Source: Apostichopus japonicus (lineage: Eukaryota > Echinodermata > Holothuroidea > Aspidochirotida > Stichopodidae). From it: 64,000 nt of DNA. Below the pieces are notes generated by a model. The model was given only the letters and a program-made list of their open reading frames with translations. It was not told where the DNA came from and ran no database searches. The stretch is from contig NC_092574.1 of assembly GCF_037975245.1 (NCBI RefSeq), positions 25,650,713 through 25,714,712 of the forward strand. Reading direction: 5' to 3'. The translations under genes were made by a program, and so were the position numbers. This document shows, piece after piece, positions 50,001 through 59,149 of the stretch (the stretch's first letter is position 1; the number at the start of each line of letters is the position of its first letter).

Positions 50001-52075
50001 AAACCGTAGATTGGTCTTGGATGAAATAACCCACCTTACCATGACCCGACTGGGTAGCGAACCCAGAACCTGATTACTAAGCCTCATTGCTTCAAATGCC
50101 ATCGCCTTTATCCACTCGGCCACAGCACTGGTGTAATGTAATATATGTAAATGTATATAAAAATGCAAAGAGGTTTTACATAAATGTAGAAACAAGATGT
50201 CAGCTGGGAGTTTAAATTTTTTTTTTCTTTCTTTTTATTATCATTCCATCAAGTGTCCAAACAATGTACAGTTCATATTATACAACACCTAATTATATTC
50301 CAGCCATTTGATTGGTCAATTGCTCGTCGATTGCATGCAAAATCCGCTCTATTGCACTCTATGAAATAGAACCATGTGTTATACTTTATTGATAGCACTT
50401 TTTTCAATGGTAAGAGAGCAGAGAAACTTGTCTGTTCAAAACAATCTGTTGTGTGAGTGCATTTTACATCCAATTATATCCAAATTTGAAGGTGTTGTAT
50501 AAAACAAATAATGCATGGCTTCCATTTGTGCAATAGTGTAAATATTTCATTCGTTGAAAGATGTAATTTGTTCCATTCAACTCGGCTGCGCCTCGTTGAA
50601 TGGAACATTCCATCTTTCGCCTCATGAAATATTTGCACTATTGCACTCATAACCATTTATTATTTGTATAATAACATATACTTTATGACCATTAGTCAAT
50701 ATTTAACTTATCTTGTCTTTGCAAAGTACCCTCATGTATCAGAAGTGATTGGTTTTCCATGTATGCTACTTAACAATGTGTCTACAGGAAAAAAACATAT
50801 CCCAATTGCATAAAGGCTACCTATAGTTGTTACAAAGCTTTCATACAAGGAAGTGCTTACTGCAAGCAGTTGCCTTGCATTTCACCTCGTTCTTATTCTT
50901 ATTCATGCTTTACTTAACAGCCATCCGATTGTTCATAAACTACAATCCCTTCAGAAGGATAATCCAGAACTTGCTAGGTTACTTGCGGAACAGGTAATGT
51001 GCACTTAAACATTTTTAACCATTTTCCACTTTGTACTTGAGATAAGTCACACATCACATTACCCATCCCGTCATTCTTCTCCACCCCTCCCCCCCCCCCT
51101 TCCTTCTTCTTACTTTGCAAGCAACATGATAGTACCCATTTAATTTTGGGAGTTTTCCATCATTTCCTGGTAATATGCAAACCTGTAAAAACATTTTATT
51201 AAATGGTCTATAAACAACCAACTTATAATTTTTCAAGTATTTCCTTGACAAAGTTTGTTTCACTTTCAAATAGTTAGTACCTTCTGTGAATTGCTTTATT
51301 GATATCTTTTATGGTAGATGATTCAACCGTAGTTATAACTTAGGTTACCATGCTGCAAGTGAAGAACAGAGGAGGGCAAACTGGTGGTGGCCGGGGGGGG
51401 GGGGGGGGGGGGTATGTTGAGGAGTTAATGGTTGACCCCCTTCCCTTTGTGTGAAAACATTGATATTTGAAGGGTACTTCCATGAAAATGCTACCAGGTT
51501 TGAAGTTTATAGCCTGTCTCTGAATGCAAGATCAGAAGGGTTGAAGGAATGTTGCTATCGCCAAATTTACCTTTCTGTGCATAAATTTGTGGAGTTAAAT
51601 GGCCAAACCTCTATCCAGAAAGTTTTTCCACTTATTACAACATTGTTGGAACTACCAAAGATATCTTTCAGGTGAAGAGAACCAAAAAATTGTGCTTTGG
51701 GGAATCTGGATGTATTGTAACCTTAGTTAGTTAAATCTCAGACAAGATCACTCTCTTAATTGAGGGTTTTCATTGTAGAGATCATAAAGTGAACACATTC
51801 AAGGAAATGTACCAGAAAATCATTTTGATCATGATTTTCAATGGAAATGGAAAAATGTTTGCAAATTTCACTGAAAGTTTGTCCAAAGTTTAGCTGAAGA
51901 CATGCTGCTAGTCTTTTGAGTTGTTTGGAACTAATATTAAATGCTATCCCTCCACGTTTTATTGATCCCATAGCTTTATGACAATGCCATGATAGCTGCA
52001 GGGTTAGTGGATGATCCAAGACCGATGCTCAACAGGTTGCATAGCTTCATGGAGAAAGCATTGGAGAAGTGTTGA
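34835..52075 (+). CDS. TRAP1: TRAP1, mitochondrial Hsp90 chaperone (17 exons, complete)
   Basis: ATP-driven homodimeric chaperone of the mitochondrial matrix. Exons: 34835-35003, 36141-36341, 36701-36783, 37743-37889, 38512-38583, 39288-39457, 39969-40078, 40767-40840, 42047-42326, 43587-43656, 44228-44375, 44629-44756, 45294-45493, 46016-46101, 46575-46720, 50921-50993, 51974-52075. All are GT/AG and in phase, totalling 2259 bases and 752 residues (human 704). The N terminus ([20 protein letters not shown], basic and serine-rich) fits a mitochondrial presequence. The ATPase domain spans about 150-330 with [27 protein letters not shown] and [12 protein letters not shown]. The middle domain includes NLSREMLQ with the conserved catalytic-loop arginine. 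The C-terminal dimerisation domain ends [11 protein letters not shown]. The start ATG is in strong context (AAAATGG). The linker at about 75-115 is acidic and threonine-rich and longer than in human. Introns hold a LINE 3' end, a SINE and an hAT element. Confidence 0.96.
36141..36341 (+). CDS. TRAP1: TRAP1 exon 2, variable linker
   Basis: Starts [14 protein letters not shown] and includes [18 protein letters not shown], where RCYSE resembles the mature-end RFYST region of vertebrate TRAP1. Acceptor CTTCCCAG, donor CTG|GTATGA. Confidence 0.82.
36701..36783 (+). CDS. TRAP1: TRAP1 exon 3
   Basis: Reads [20 protein letters not shown] then SENE, the first helix of the Hsp90 ATPase fold. Confidence 0.94.
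37743..37889 (+). CDS. TRAP1: TRAP1 exon 4, ATPase motif I
   Basis: 49 codons starting [18 protein letters not shown]. It contains the catalytic Glu and the Mg-binding Asn of the GHKL ATP site, and ends EKSTFTIQ. Confidence 0.96.
38512..38583 (+). CDS. TRAP1: TRAP1 exon 5, ATPase motif II
   Basis: 24 codons: [20 protein letters not shown] then SGSK. The Asp of DTGIGMT contacts adenine. Confidence 0.96.
38969..39280 (+). mobile_element. 5'-truncated LINE 3' end in TRAP1 intron 5
   Basis: 39025-39183 encodes [20 protein letters not shown] then [10 protein letters not shown] and a terminal [10 protein letters not shown], the conserved C terminus of Jockey/L2/CR1-like LINE ORF2. It is followed by a short 3' UTR (TGCGCTATAGAAGAC) and an ATT-repeat tail ending near 39276, eleven bases before TRAP1 exon 6. 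Confidence 0.85.
39288..39457 (+). CDS. TRAP1: TRAP1 exon 6, ATPase motif III
   Basis: Reads [16 protein letters not shown], then [19 protein letters not shown]. The GxxGxG ATP-lid motif is intact. Its acceptor lies directly after a LINE tail. Confidence 0.95.
39969..40078 (+). CDS. TRAP1: TRAP1 exon 7
   Basis: Reads [20 protein letters not shown] then [19 protein letters not shown] is the last nucleotide-site strand. Confidence 0.94.
40767..40840 (+). CDS. TRAP1: TRAP1 exon 8
   Basis: Reads [20 protein letters not shown] then NTTQ, the YSNFV-PLYLNG region at the start of the middle domain. Confidence 0.93.
42047..42326 (+). CDS. TRAP1: TRAP1 exon 9, middle domain
   Basis: 93 codons including [40 protein letters not shown] and [10 protein letters not shown] to PKWLRFVV. 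Confidence 0.96.
43587..43656 (+). CDS. TRAP1: TRAP1 exon 10, catalytic loop
   Basis: Reads [20 protein letters not shown] then LIR. The Arg of NLSRE is the middle-domain residue that contacts ATP gamma-phosphate in Hsp90s. Confidence 0.96.
44228..44375 (+). CDS. TRAP1: TRAP1 exon 11
   Basis: Reads [40 protein letters not shown]. Acceptor TTTATCTAG, donor AAA|GTGAGC. Confidence 0.95.
44629..44756 (+). CDS. TRAP1: TRAP1 exon 12
   Basis: Reads [20 protein letters not shown] and [12 protein letters not shown], strongly conserved in TRAP1. Confidence 0.95.
45294..45493 (+). CDS. TRAP1: TRAP1 exon 13
   Basis: Reads [20 protein letters not shown] and [17 protein letters not shown], ending in a variable Gln/Asn/Thr-rich stretch. 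Confidence 0.94.
46016..46101 (+). CDS. TRAP1: TRAP1 exon 14
   Basis: Reads [20 protein letters not shown] then LQSKLKDVT, start of the C-terminal domain. Confidence 0.92.
46575..46720 (+). CDS. TRAP1: TRAP1 exon 15
   Basis: Reads [29 protein letters not shown] and [20 protein letters not shown] is a TRAP1 hallmark. Confidence 0.95.
47808..49290. repeat. minisatellite, 101-114-bp unit, interrupted by a transposon
   Basis: About five copies containing GCATTCTACTGTAATGGAGA and ATCCTTCACTGTA; GCATTCTACT starts at 47851, 48851, 48961, 49075 and 49184. The 891-bp element at 47913-48803 landed inside it. Confidence 0.8.
47913..48803. mobile_element. hAT-like element in TRAP1 intron 15
   Basis: Perfect 14-bp ends, CATGGGCGCAGATC, with 8-bp flanks CTTCACTG (47905-47912) and CTTCACTT (48804-48811), seven of eight matching. 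No transposase. The ends resemble those of 25104-26318. Confidence 0.88.
49965..50128 (-). repeat. tRNA-derived SINE, minus strand
   Basis: Read on the minus strand: GTGCTGTGGCCGAGTGGATA (Ser/Leu-tRNA-like A box), GGTTCTGGGTTCGCTACCC (B-box region), then a tail with TTTCATCCAAGACC and GGTTTCCCGATCTGAAATGG. Same family as 20305-20480. Adjacent 49840-49910 carries ATTATT and CGCTTAAGCGC words like an antisense LINE tail. Confidence 0.75.
50278..50503. mobile_element. small MITE in TRAP1 intron 15
   Basis: Perfect 13-bp inverted ends TTATACAACACCT (50278-50290 and 50491-50503) around 200 bp with no frame of note. The TA-rich ends hint at a mariner-like or similar element, but the duplication is ambiguous. 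Confidence 0.55.
50528..50650. repeat. long imperfect hairpin
   Basis: GTGCAATAGTGTAAATATTT and TTGTTCCATTCAAC on the left mirror TGTTCCATTCAAC and GTGCAATAGTGCAAATATTT on the other strand, arms about 55 bases with a short GC-rich loop. Probably a MITE core adjoining the previous element. Confidence 0.6.
50921..50993 (+). CDS. TRAP1: TRAP1 exon 16
   Basis: Reads [20 protein letters not shown] then LAEQ. It follows a 4.2-kb intron loaded with repeats. Confidence 0.93.
51974..52075 (+). CDS. TRAP1: TRAP1 exon 17, terminal
   Basis: Reads [20 protein letters not shown] to the stop TGA at 52073-52075. Acceptor GATCCCATAG. Confidence 0.95.
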   Translation, partial: LYDNAMIAAGLVDDPRPMLNRLHSFMEKALEKC

Positions 52076-52409
52076 TGATGGCAGCATCATATATATGTAG
52101 GTGCAACCATGAACTCTAATCAAGGCTGGAAGTCTACCTCAACAGTCCACTTGAGCTGTGTGTCTGCAGAAGATTGACCCTTTATCTGGCTGGTCATATC
52201 ACAAAGAACCATTTTGACTGAAATTAACCAGGCTTGTCTTAATTTCGATTGTTAATTTAGTCATTTTCTACTTTGTGTAGAGCATTCAATCTCACGCATG
52301 CCTTGAGACAGTAAAACATTGTCTTCTGAAACTTGGAATTTTCCCCGATTTATTACAGAAAAGAAGTCAGTTTTTCCTTCAAATAATTACAGAGTGGTTA
52401 ATAATAGAC

Positions 52410-53812
52410 TGCAAACAAGCATTGGTGTAGCCAGATGTCAAGTATGAATAGTAGCTAGTGTAATCCAAATACCTGCTATTAAATAGCTTATCGGTAAGAA
52501 CCATTTCCATCAATTGTTGCTTCATCAGTTGCAGTCTCTACGATGGAAAATTGTCAAGTTCATAGCAGACTGCCAACCATCATTGGTGTAGCCAGATGTC
52601 AAGTATGAATAGTAGCTAGTGTAATCCAAATACCTAAATAGCTTATCGGTAAGAACCATTTCCATCAATTGTTGCTTCATCAGTTGCAGTCTCTACGATG
52701 GGGAATTGTCAAGTTCATAACAGACTGCCAACCATCATTGGTGTAGCCAGATGTCAAGTATGAATAGTAGCTAGTGTATTCCAAATACCTGCTATTAAAT
52801 AGCTTATCGGGCAAGAACCATTTCCATCAATTGTTGCTTCATCAGTTGCAGTCTCTACGATGGAAAATTGTCAAGTTCATAGCAGACTGCCAACCATCAT
52901 TGGTGTAGCCAGATGTCAAGTATGAATAGTAGCTAGTGTAATCCAAATACCTAAATAGCTTATCGGTAAGAACCATTTCCATCAATTGTTGCTTCATCAG
53001 TTGCAGTCTCTACGATGGGGAATTGTCAAGTTCATAACAGACTGCCAACCATCATTGGTGTAGCCAGATGTCAAGTATGAATAGTAGCTAGTGTATTCCA
53101 AATACCTGCTATTAAATAGCTTATCGGGCAAGAACCATTTCCATCAATTGTTGCTTCATCAGTTGCAGTCTCTATGGTGGGGAATTGTCAAGTTCATAAC
53201 AGACTGCCAACCATCATTGGTGTAGCCAGATGTCAAGTATGAATAGTAGCTAGTGTATTCCAAATACCTGCTATTAAATAGCTTATCGGTAAGAACCATT
53301 TCCATCAATTGTTGCTTCATCAGTTGCAGTCTCTACGATGGGGAATTGTCAAGTTCATAACAGACTGCCAACCATCATTGGTGTAGCCAGATGTCAAGTA
53401 TGAATAGTAGCTAGTGTAATCCAAATACCTAAATAGCTTATCGGCAAGAACCATTTCCATCAATTGTTGCTTCATCAGTTGCAGTCTCTACGATGGGGAA
53501 TTGTCAAGTTCATAACAGACTGCCAACCATCATTGGTGTAGCCAGATGTCAAGTATGAATAGTAGCTAGTGTATTCCAAATACCTAAATAGCTTATCGGC
53601 AAGAACCATTTCCATCAATTGTTGCTTCATCAGTTGCAGTCTCTACGATGGGGAATTGTCAAGTTCATAACAGACTGCCAACCATCATTGGTGTAGCCAG
53701 ATGTCAAGTATGAATAGTAGCTAGTGTAATCCAAATACCTAAATAGCTTATCGGCAAGAACCATTTCCATCAATTGTTGCTTCATCAGTTGCAGTCTCTA
53801 CGATTGGGAATT
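52410..53812 (+). repeat. 155/162-bp tandem repeat in the probable TRAP1 3' UTR
   Basis: Nine copies; ATTGGTGTAGCCAGATGTCA starts at 52421, 52582, 52737, 52899, 53054, 53216, 53377, 53532 and 53687. Spacings are 161, 155, 162, 155, 162, 161, 155 and 155. Long units differ from short ones by an extra GCTATT-type insert after CAAATACCT. Confidence 0.9.
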
Positions 53813-53840
53813 ATCAAGTTCAAATTCTCAATAGTTGGGC

Positions 53841-53846
53841 AATAAA
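53841..53846 (+). terminator. candidate TRAP1 polyadenylation signal
   Basis: AATAAA, the first canonical signal I could find after the TRAP1 stop. It would place the whole tandem repeat in the 3' UTR. Confidence 0.4.
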
Positions 53847-54104
53847 AAAGAAGCCACATGTATTGAGAAGCCAGTTTCACTTTCTTTCTCGTCTCGTCTT
53901 CATAGACAGTATTTTCAACAACATTGTTAGTGTGGTTAGTGTAGCTCATTCTGGTTGTGCTTACCGTTGAATATTTTGTGTTATACATCATCCATAAAAC
54001 AGTGTGCTTGCGATGAGGCATTCAGACTTTCATACGACTGTGCTATACAATTTAAGAGAGTTCTGTACACAATAGTGAGATGATTGGCATCAGGAAGGTA
54101 TGGA

Positions 54105-54200
54105 TGAAAATATCCAGGGGGTGGGTGTGAGTGAATCCAGGGGGTAGGTGGAGGTGAATCCAGGGGGTAGGTGGAGGTGAATCCAGGGGGTGGGTGTGGG
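54105..54200. repeat. 23-bp minisatellite
   Basis: Four copies of a unit like AATCCAGGGGGTAGGTGGAG. The proline-rich minus-strand frame is a repeat artefact. Confidence 0.8.
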
Positions 54201-55259
54201 TGATTACTTATAGAACCCATCCCTTGGATTGTTACCTACTCAATGATGACAAAGCAGATGACACATTTTATCGGAATTCATTAGGATTTGTTTCACAAAA
54301 TCCAATTCCATATGAAAGTTACCAATGTTTTTCATGTCATCTAAGGATATTGCTGTAGCATGGTTTCATGGCACACTTACCCTGTTTAACATGAATATGT
54401 GCTTTACATAAGACCATCAAACTTTGAAAGATTATCACCACCAGATATGCATGCATTTTCTTCTTTAGATTGATATAAACTGGTGAAGTTTTGGTCAAAA
54501 ACTACTGAAGTTGTGTTGAAATTTAGAAAGTAACATTGTTACTTGTTCCCAAATTTGGTGACCCTTAGCATAGAACCAGAGTTCAAAGAATTCATGGACC
54601 TTTACGCCAAGGCTTGAAATGTTGATATATATATATATATATATATAACAGTCAACACAGGACACCTCAAACAGAGAAACATGATTTTGTCCTATGAGAA
54701 ATTGATTGTAATTTTCAACAGCCTCTTAGTTTCCTGATAATAAGGTCACAGAAGGGAAAGTTAACAAAGTAGCTACTTTTTTAAATGATCTTTTGTGAAA
54801 TAAGCAGCGTGAAATGATGAATAACAAAGGAAAACATGTTTCACTTTGGAAGGCACTGATCTAGGGATAAAATGAAACCCGTTTTCAGTTTCTATACAAT
54901 AACAGTAATGTGTGCATAGAAATTTAATACACAAAGCCATATATATGCTTTGTAGGTATTGAAAATATTACCCTCAAAACTCTGAGACTATTCCCATTAA
55001 TATCAAACTGGCTTCATACCTCTAGTTCCAAGGCAAAAGGTTAATGATGGTGTACAGATTCTAGTTCTTATGTATGAATTCTCACTTCTCTAATGTATTG
55101 GAGGAAGACTATTCCAAGTTGCTGTTATGGTAGCGATGATTTGCAAACTTCTGCCAACTTTAGTATAAATAAATGATCAATATGAAATATGATTATGGTA
55201 GTTGTCTTCTTTTGTTTTTCTTTCTTTCTTGTGACATAATTTAATGGTTTGTTTTTCAG

Positions 55260-55297
55260 TGGTAAGGGAATGGTGATATGCCAGTCACAGCATGAAG
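55260..55297 (+). other. orphan 38-bp exon-like segment with strong splice signals
   Basis: Preceded by GGTTTGTTTTTCAG and followed by AAG|GTAAGTCC, both near-ideal. No homology is recognised. It could be a non-coding exon of an alternative TRAP1 3' end, an exon of an unseen transcript, or chance. Confidence 0.3.
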
Positions 55298-55442
55298 GTA
55301 AGTCCCCAAGAATGAGCCAAGGCACAAAAGCCAAACTTGACTGATCCACTCTCACCCCAGTTCCCTTCCATCAAGACTTTGAGGAAGTAACATCTAGGCC
55401 TCTTCTTCAAAACTAATGCATTGCTCTAACATTGCTATCTAT

Positions 55443-56534
55443 CAAGGTTCGCAGGTTTCTTCCGGGGGTGGAATAAACGGCGGTTTTTTCCACTCGGAAG
55501 AAATAGGTTTCTTCCAGTTTCTTCCGGACAAAATGGAAGAAACTCATATTTTGGGGAAAAACTGTTGATAAAGTTTCATAACAACCTGCAATGATTTCTT
55601 ACTATGTAATAAATGGACAAGAAGCACTATAGTGTCATCTAGAGGGTCTATATATACAGTAGGTTTGGAGCACATGACCTGCCTCCTGCATATACTGTAC
55701 ACAATATAGTGATAGGCTACTGTAGCATCGGACAATTAAGGGAACAACTATGGGCAAGCAATATTTTGCAGACCAGAATGGTCCTGATTATAGCCCAGTT
55801 CTTCGTTAAAAACTAGTTTCTGAGTGGAGGGACAAGTGTTCCCTGGAAACTAGTGTACTGTAGGCCTACTACAATGCACACTCATTACTACGATTACATT
55901 GACCAGTATGACCATATTTTGTGGAGATTGAACTCAAGACATCAGGGTTACAGATTCGATTGGAAGTTGTAGTGTGAAATGAGGGCTGGCTCATGGCCAG
56001 CTGTGTTTAATTGTGGATGTTTGTTCTTTTGCTGTTGGGATGACAAGTCCTCCTATTAACTACAAGTTGTAATTTAGGGAGTTGCAGAAATGAAACTGTT
56101 GCCTAAATCTAATAGATATGTTCGGCTATTTGCTTGGTGTTCATTGTATTAAATCCTCAGTGCATGGGCCAATCCAGGTTAATCATTCATAAAGTATGGC
56201 CAGTTATGCAATTCTGGTTGATGGGGGGATTGCGAGATGATAAGTAGTCCTTCAATATTGTGATTTATAAGCAAACATCTTTTGGTGTAGAAAAAAAACC
56301 AAAATTATAATCCAAACAAAAATATCATATTTTGATGGTTTCAATGGTATGCATTTCAGTCAGATTGTGGTAAGCTATTTGTCTCTTTATCATGTATGTG
56401 GGTTGTGCTGCCTATATGCCAATTTTCAGTTTCTTCCAGTTTCTTCCGGAAGAAACTGGAAGAAACCTGGAAGAAACAGGTTTCTTCCACGTCCCCGGAA
56501 GAAATAGGTTTCTTCCGGAAGAAACCGAACCTTG
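55443..56534. mobile_element. hAT-like element with repeated GGTTTCTTCCGG words
   Basis: Ends CAAGGTTCG...GGTTTCTTCCGG and its inverse, with a perfect 8-bp duplication CTATCTAT at 55435-55442 and 56535-56542. Multiple direct and inverted copies of TTTCTTCC(A/G)G lie within about 110 bp of each end (55455-55550 and 56425-56530). No transposase frame. Confidence 0.85.
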
Positions 56535-56542
56535 CTATCTAT

Positions 56543-58944
56543 TAATAGTTTAAAGGGCTAACCATCCCAACCACCATCTGTAACTTATGTCATGGAGATC
56601 TCACCAAAGTTGACCAAACAGCTGTGAAAAATCTTCAGTCTGTTTAAGAGACATTGTAGTTGCTAGGTGCTACCAACTTTTTAAAAGTGTAATGTCACAG
56701 TGCCACGTGGACGTGAAACCTTTTCCATTTAAGAAGATTAATTTAACAGTATTGACAAGTGCACTAACATCTTTACTAGCCCATTTTCACAAATAGACTG
56801 TTTTTAAGACATCTCCATTACAGATGATAAACATGATAGAAAATAAAGACAACTGCAGCTTAAAACGAGTGCCACCCAATGTCTCATTTACACTTGTTCA
56901 AAGTTGTCAGTCTTGTGTATGAAGAAACATAACACTACAGTAGTGTAAAACTTTTTCTTATGTTGCGTGGGGAAGTTTTTTGTCACACAGATTCAGTGTA
57001 AGGGGACGGGTTGAGAGTTGATGAAGTTGTTTGGTGTTACTTGGGTGCCTTTATCTTAAAAAGGCCTGTATAACAAGCATCTCTGTCGCATAGACCAGTA
57101 TTGATGGTTATGTTTGCTTTTCCTATTAATCGGCCAATCGGAATTGACTGTAAAGACACTTACAAATAAAAGACAAAGTTGACATTTAGAGTTCAAATAA
57201 TGTAATCTGTGACATACTTTAAACATTAATTTGCATACACCTATTGACGGGAGCACATTATGGAATGAATTTTCTACCTCAATCATCACATTCATGCAAT
57301 GAAATTCATAAAAACCTATCATGCAAATAGAACAGAATAATTACCTACAACCACTTCCATATATCACATGAAACAAACAAATGTACTCCAATAAACAAAA
57401 ATAACAAGATAAATTAAAACCCCCTTTGGTGAATTTGAATGTTTAACGTTGTTCATTCTGAACTAAAAATTCTTGGATGGAATTTGACTTTCCCATGAAG
57501 CTCTACTCCCCCCCCCCCTCCCCCAACTTTCCCTTCTCTACTGCTCTTTCAACCAATCTTGGAAGCATAAGTAATTTACAATTCATACAGAAACAACAGC
57601 AAATTGGGGTGAGAATTCTGTTGCATCTCCATTGATTCTGCAAACTTACAAGCTTTTTACATATGAAGTAAACGAAGAATCGGAAGAAATATATTGCAAT
57701 TAATATGCCAACAATTTAAGTTTACTTTGTACAGTACTGATAACAGATAGTTCGTTTTTTAATTACCCAAAGGTGTTGTCACTGAAAAAGAAAGTAAACC
57801 CATGCAGGTCGAACAGAAATATCTTGTCGAGAGTGATTTTGTAAATCGATCGGCAAAGAAAGACTTACAATTTCACCTCGAAAAGATTTCTGCGAGTTCT
57901 TTGCAATAATCTTAATTTTTACTGTTGATATTTCGCATGGTGATCATACCAACAGCCTATCTCTCGCACTGCCATGCACACAACATACACCAATACTGAG
58001 ATAGGGTCCAAGAGTAGCAAACCTTAGTCTTTTACAGCCAGACAGCAAACAGATGAATGTTAATTAATTTTACTGTAATGTTCCACTTCCAGACCAAATG
58101 TAATACCATACTTAGATATTTGATAGCATTGCTTTGGCAAATACAGTCTATGATCATTTGGAATGGGTTTCATGTTACCAACTGTAGAAATTTATAAATT
58201 CAGTTGAACTCTTTGAAGCTAATAAATTATACATTTATCTATGAATATTCAATAAGCATGCTTAAAACCATGGATGACTATACTCTCCCACTTTTTCATT
58301 GAACCTTAGAAACTACTGAGACTTTTGCCGTAAAGCTTCACAAATGCACAAAACTGACCAAAGAGCTGTACCCAAAGTCTAACATTATGATCATCATCAA
58401 TCAGTAACTTAAAAACATCTTTATTTCTTAACTCAAACATCCATACAAACCAAGAGATAAGATGTTGACCAGAATAAAGCTAATACATGAAAGGTTTGTA
58501 TTTCATCTACAACAATTACCACCTTCTAACCTACAGTACTTAAGAGCTGTTGCTTTACTTTCATAACATCTGCTATTAACACAAAATCAAAAACAAGAAC
58601 TGGGAAAAAGATATATATTTTTTGTTCATTTTTATACCAACCATAGGCAGAGGTAAATCAGTTTGTATTTTTCACATGATCATGTACAGTGAAATCCTGT
58701 AATCACATTACCATGTAGGACTTCAAACCATTCCCTGTTTGATTTTCCTGCCTGGCTGCATATGCACCCGAGACATCTACAGAATCTTTCTACCTCCAAT
58801 TTGTCTTGCCTTTATGGTTTCAATTGGTATTTTACAGGAGATGATACAGCTGTGGGAAGGATAATAATCACCAATTTAACGATGAAAGTCACCATCTCTG
58901 GTGACTTAACATGACAAAGACTTTTTGTAGATGAAAGGGAAGAG
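56543..58944. other. intergenic and probable 3' UTR of ATP6V0C
   Basis: No firm gene. The part next to 58945 is the likely 3' UTR of the minus-strand gene; TTTATT (AATAAA on the minus strand) at 58420-58425 is a candidate signal. A 43-codon plus-strand frame at about 57773-57907 is discussed among the findings. Confidence 0.4.
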
Positions 58945-59149
58945 TTACTTCGTGGACAAGATTAGTGCAACGATCAGGCCGTAAAGTCCCAATACTTCTG
59001 CAAAAATTAAAATCAATATCATGCCCACAAACAACCGCGGCTGCTGGGCTGTGCCTCGAACTCCTGAGTCTCCTACAATCCCAATTGCAAACCCAGCTGC
59101 CATGCCACTCAGTCCAACGCTTAGTCCTGCTCCCAGATGCATAAAACTT
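58945..59149 (-). CDS. ATP6V0C: ATP6V0C terminal exon
   Basis: Helices 3 and 4; acceptor CTCTTGCAG on the minus strand. 67 codons plus stop, near-identical to other animal c subunits as I know them. Confidence 0.95.

Noticed and set aside
52410..53812. Regular 155/162-bp repeats as a possible array of small RNA genes
   Set aside because: No pol III boxes or tRNA/snRNA-like motifs are visible in the unit; tandem duplication is sufficient.
53981..54220. Proline-rich minus-strand protein
   Set aside because: Produced by a 23-bp minisatellite.
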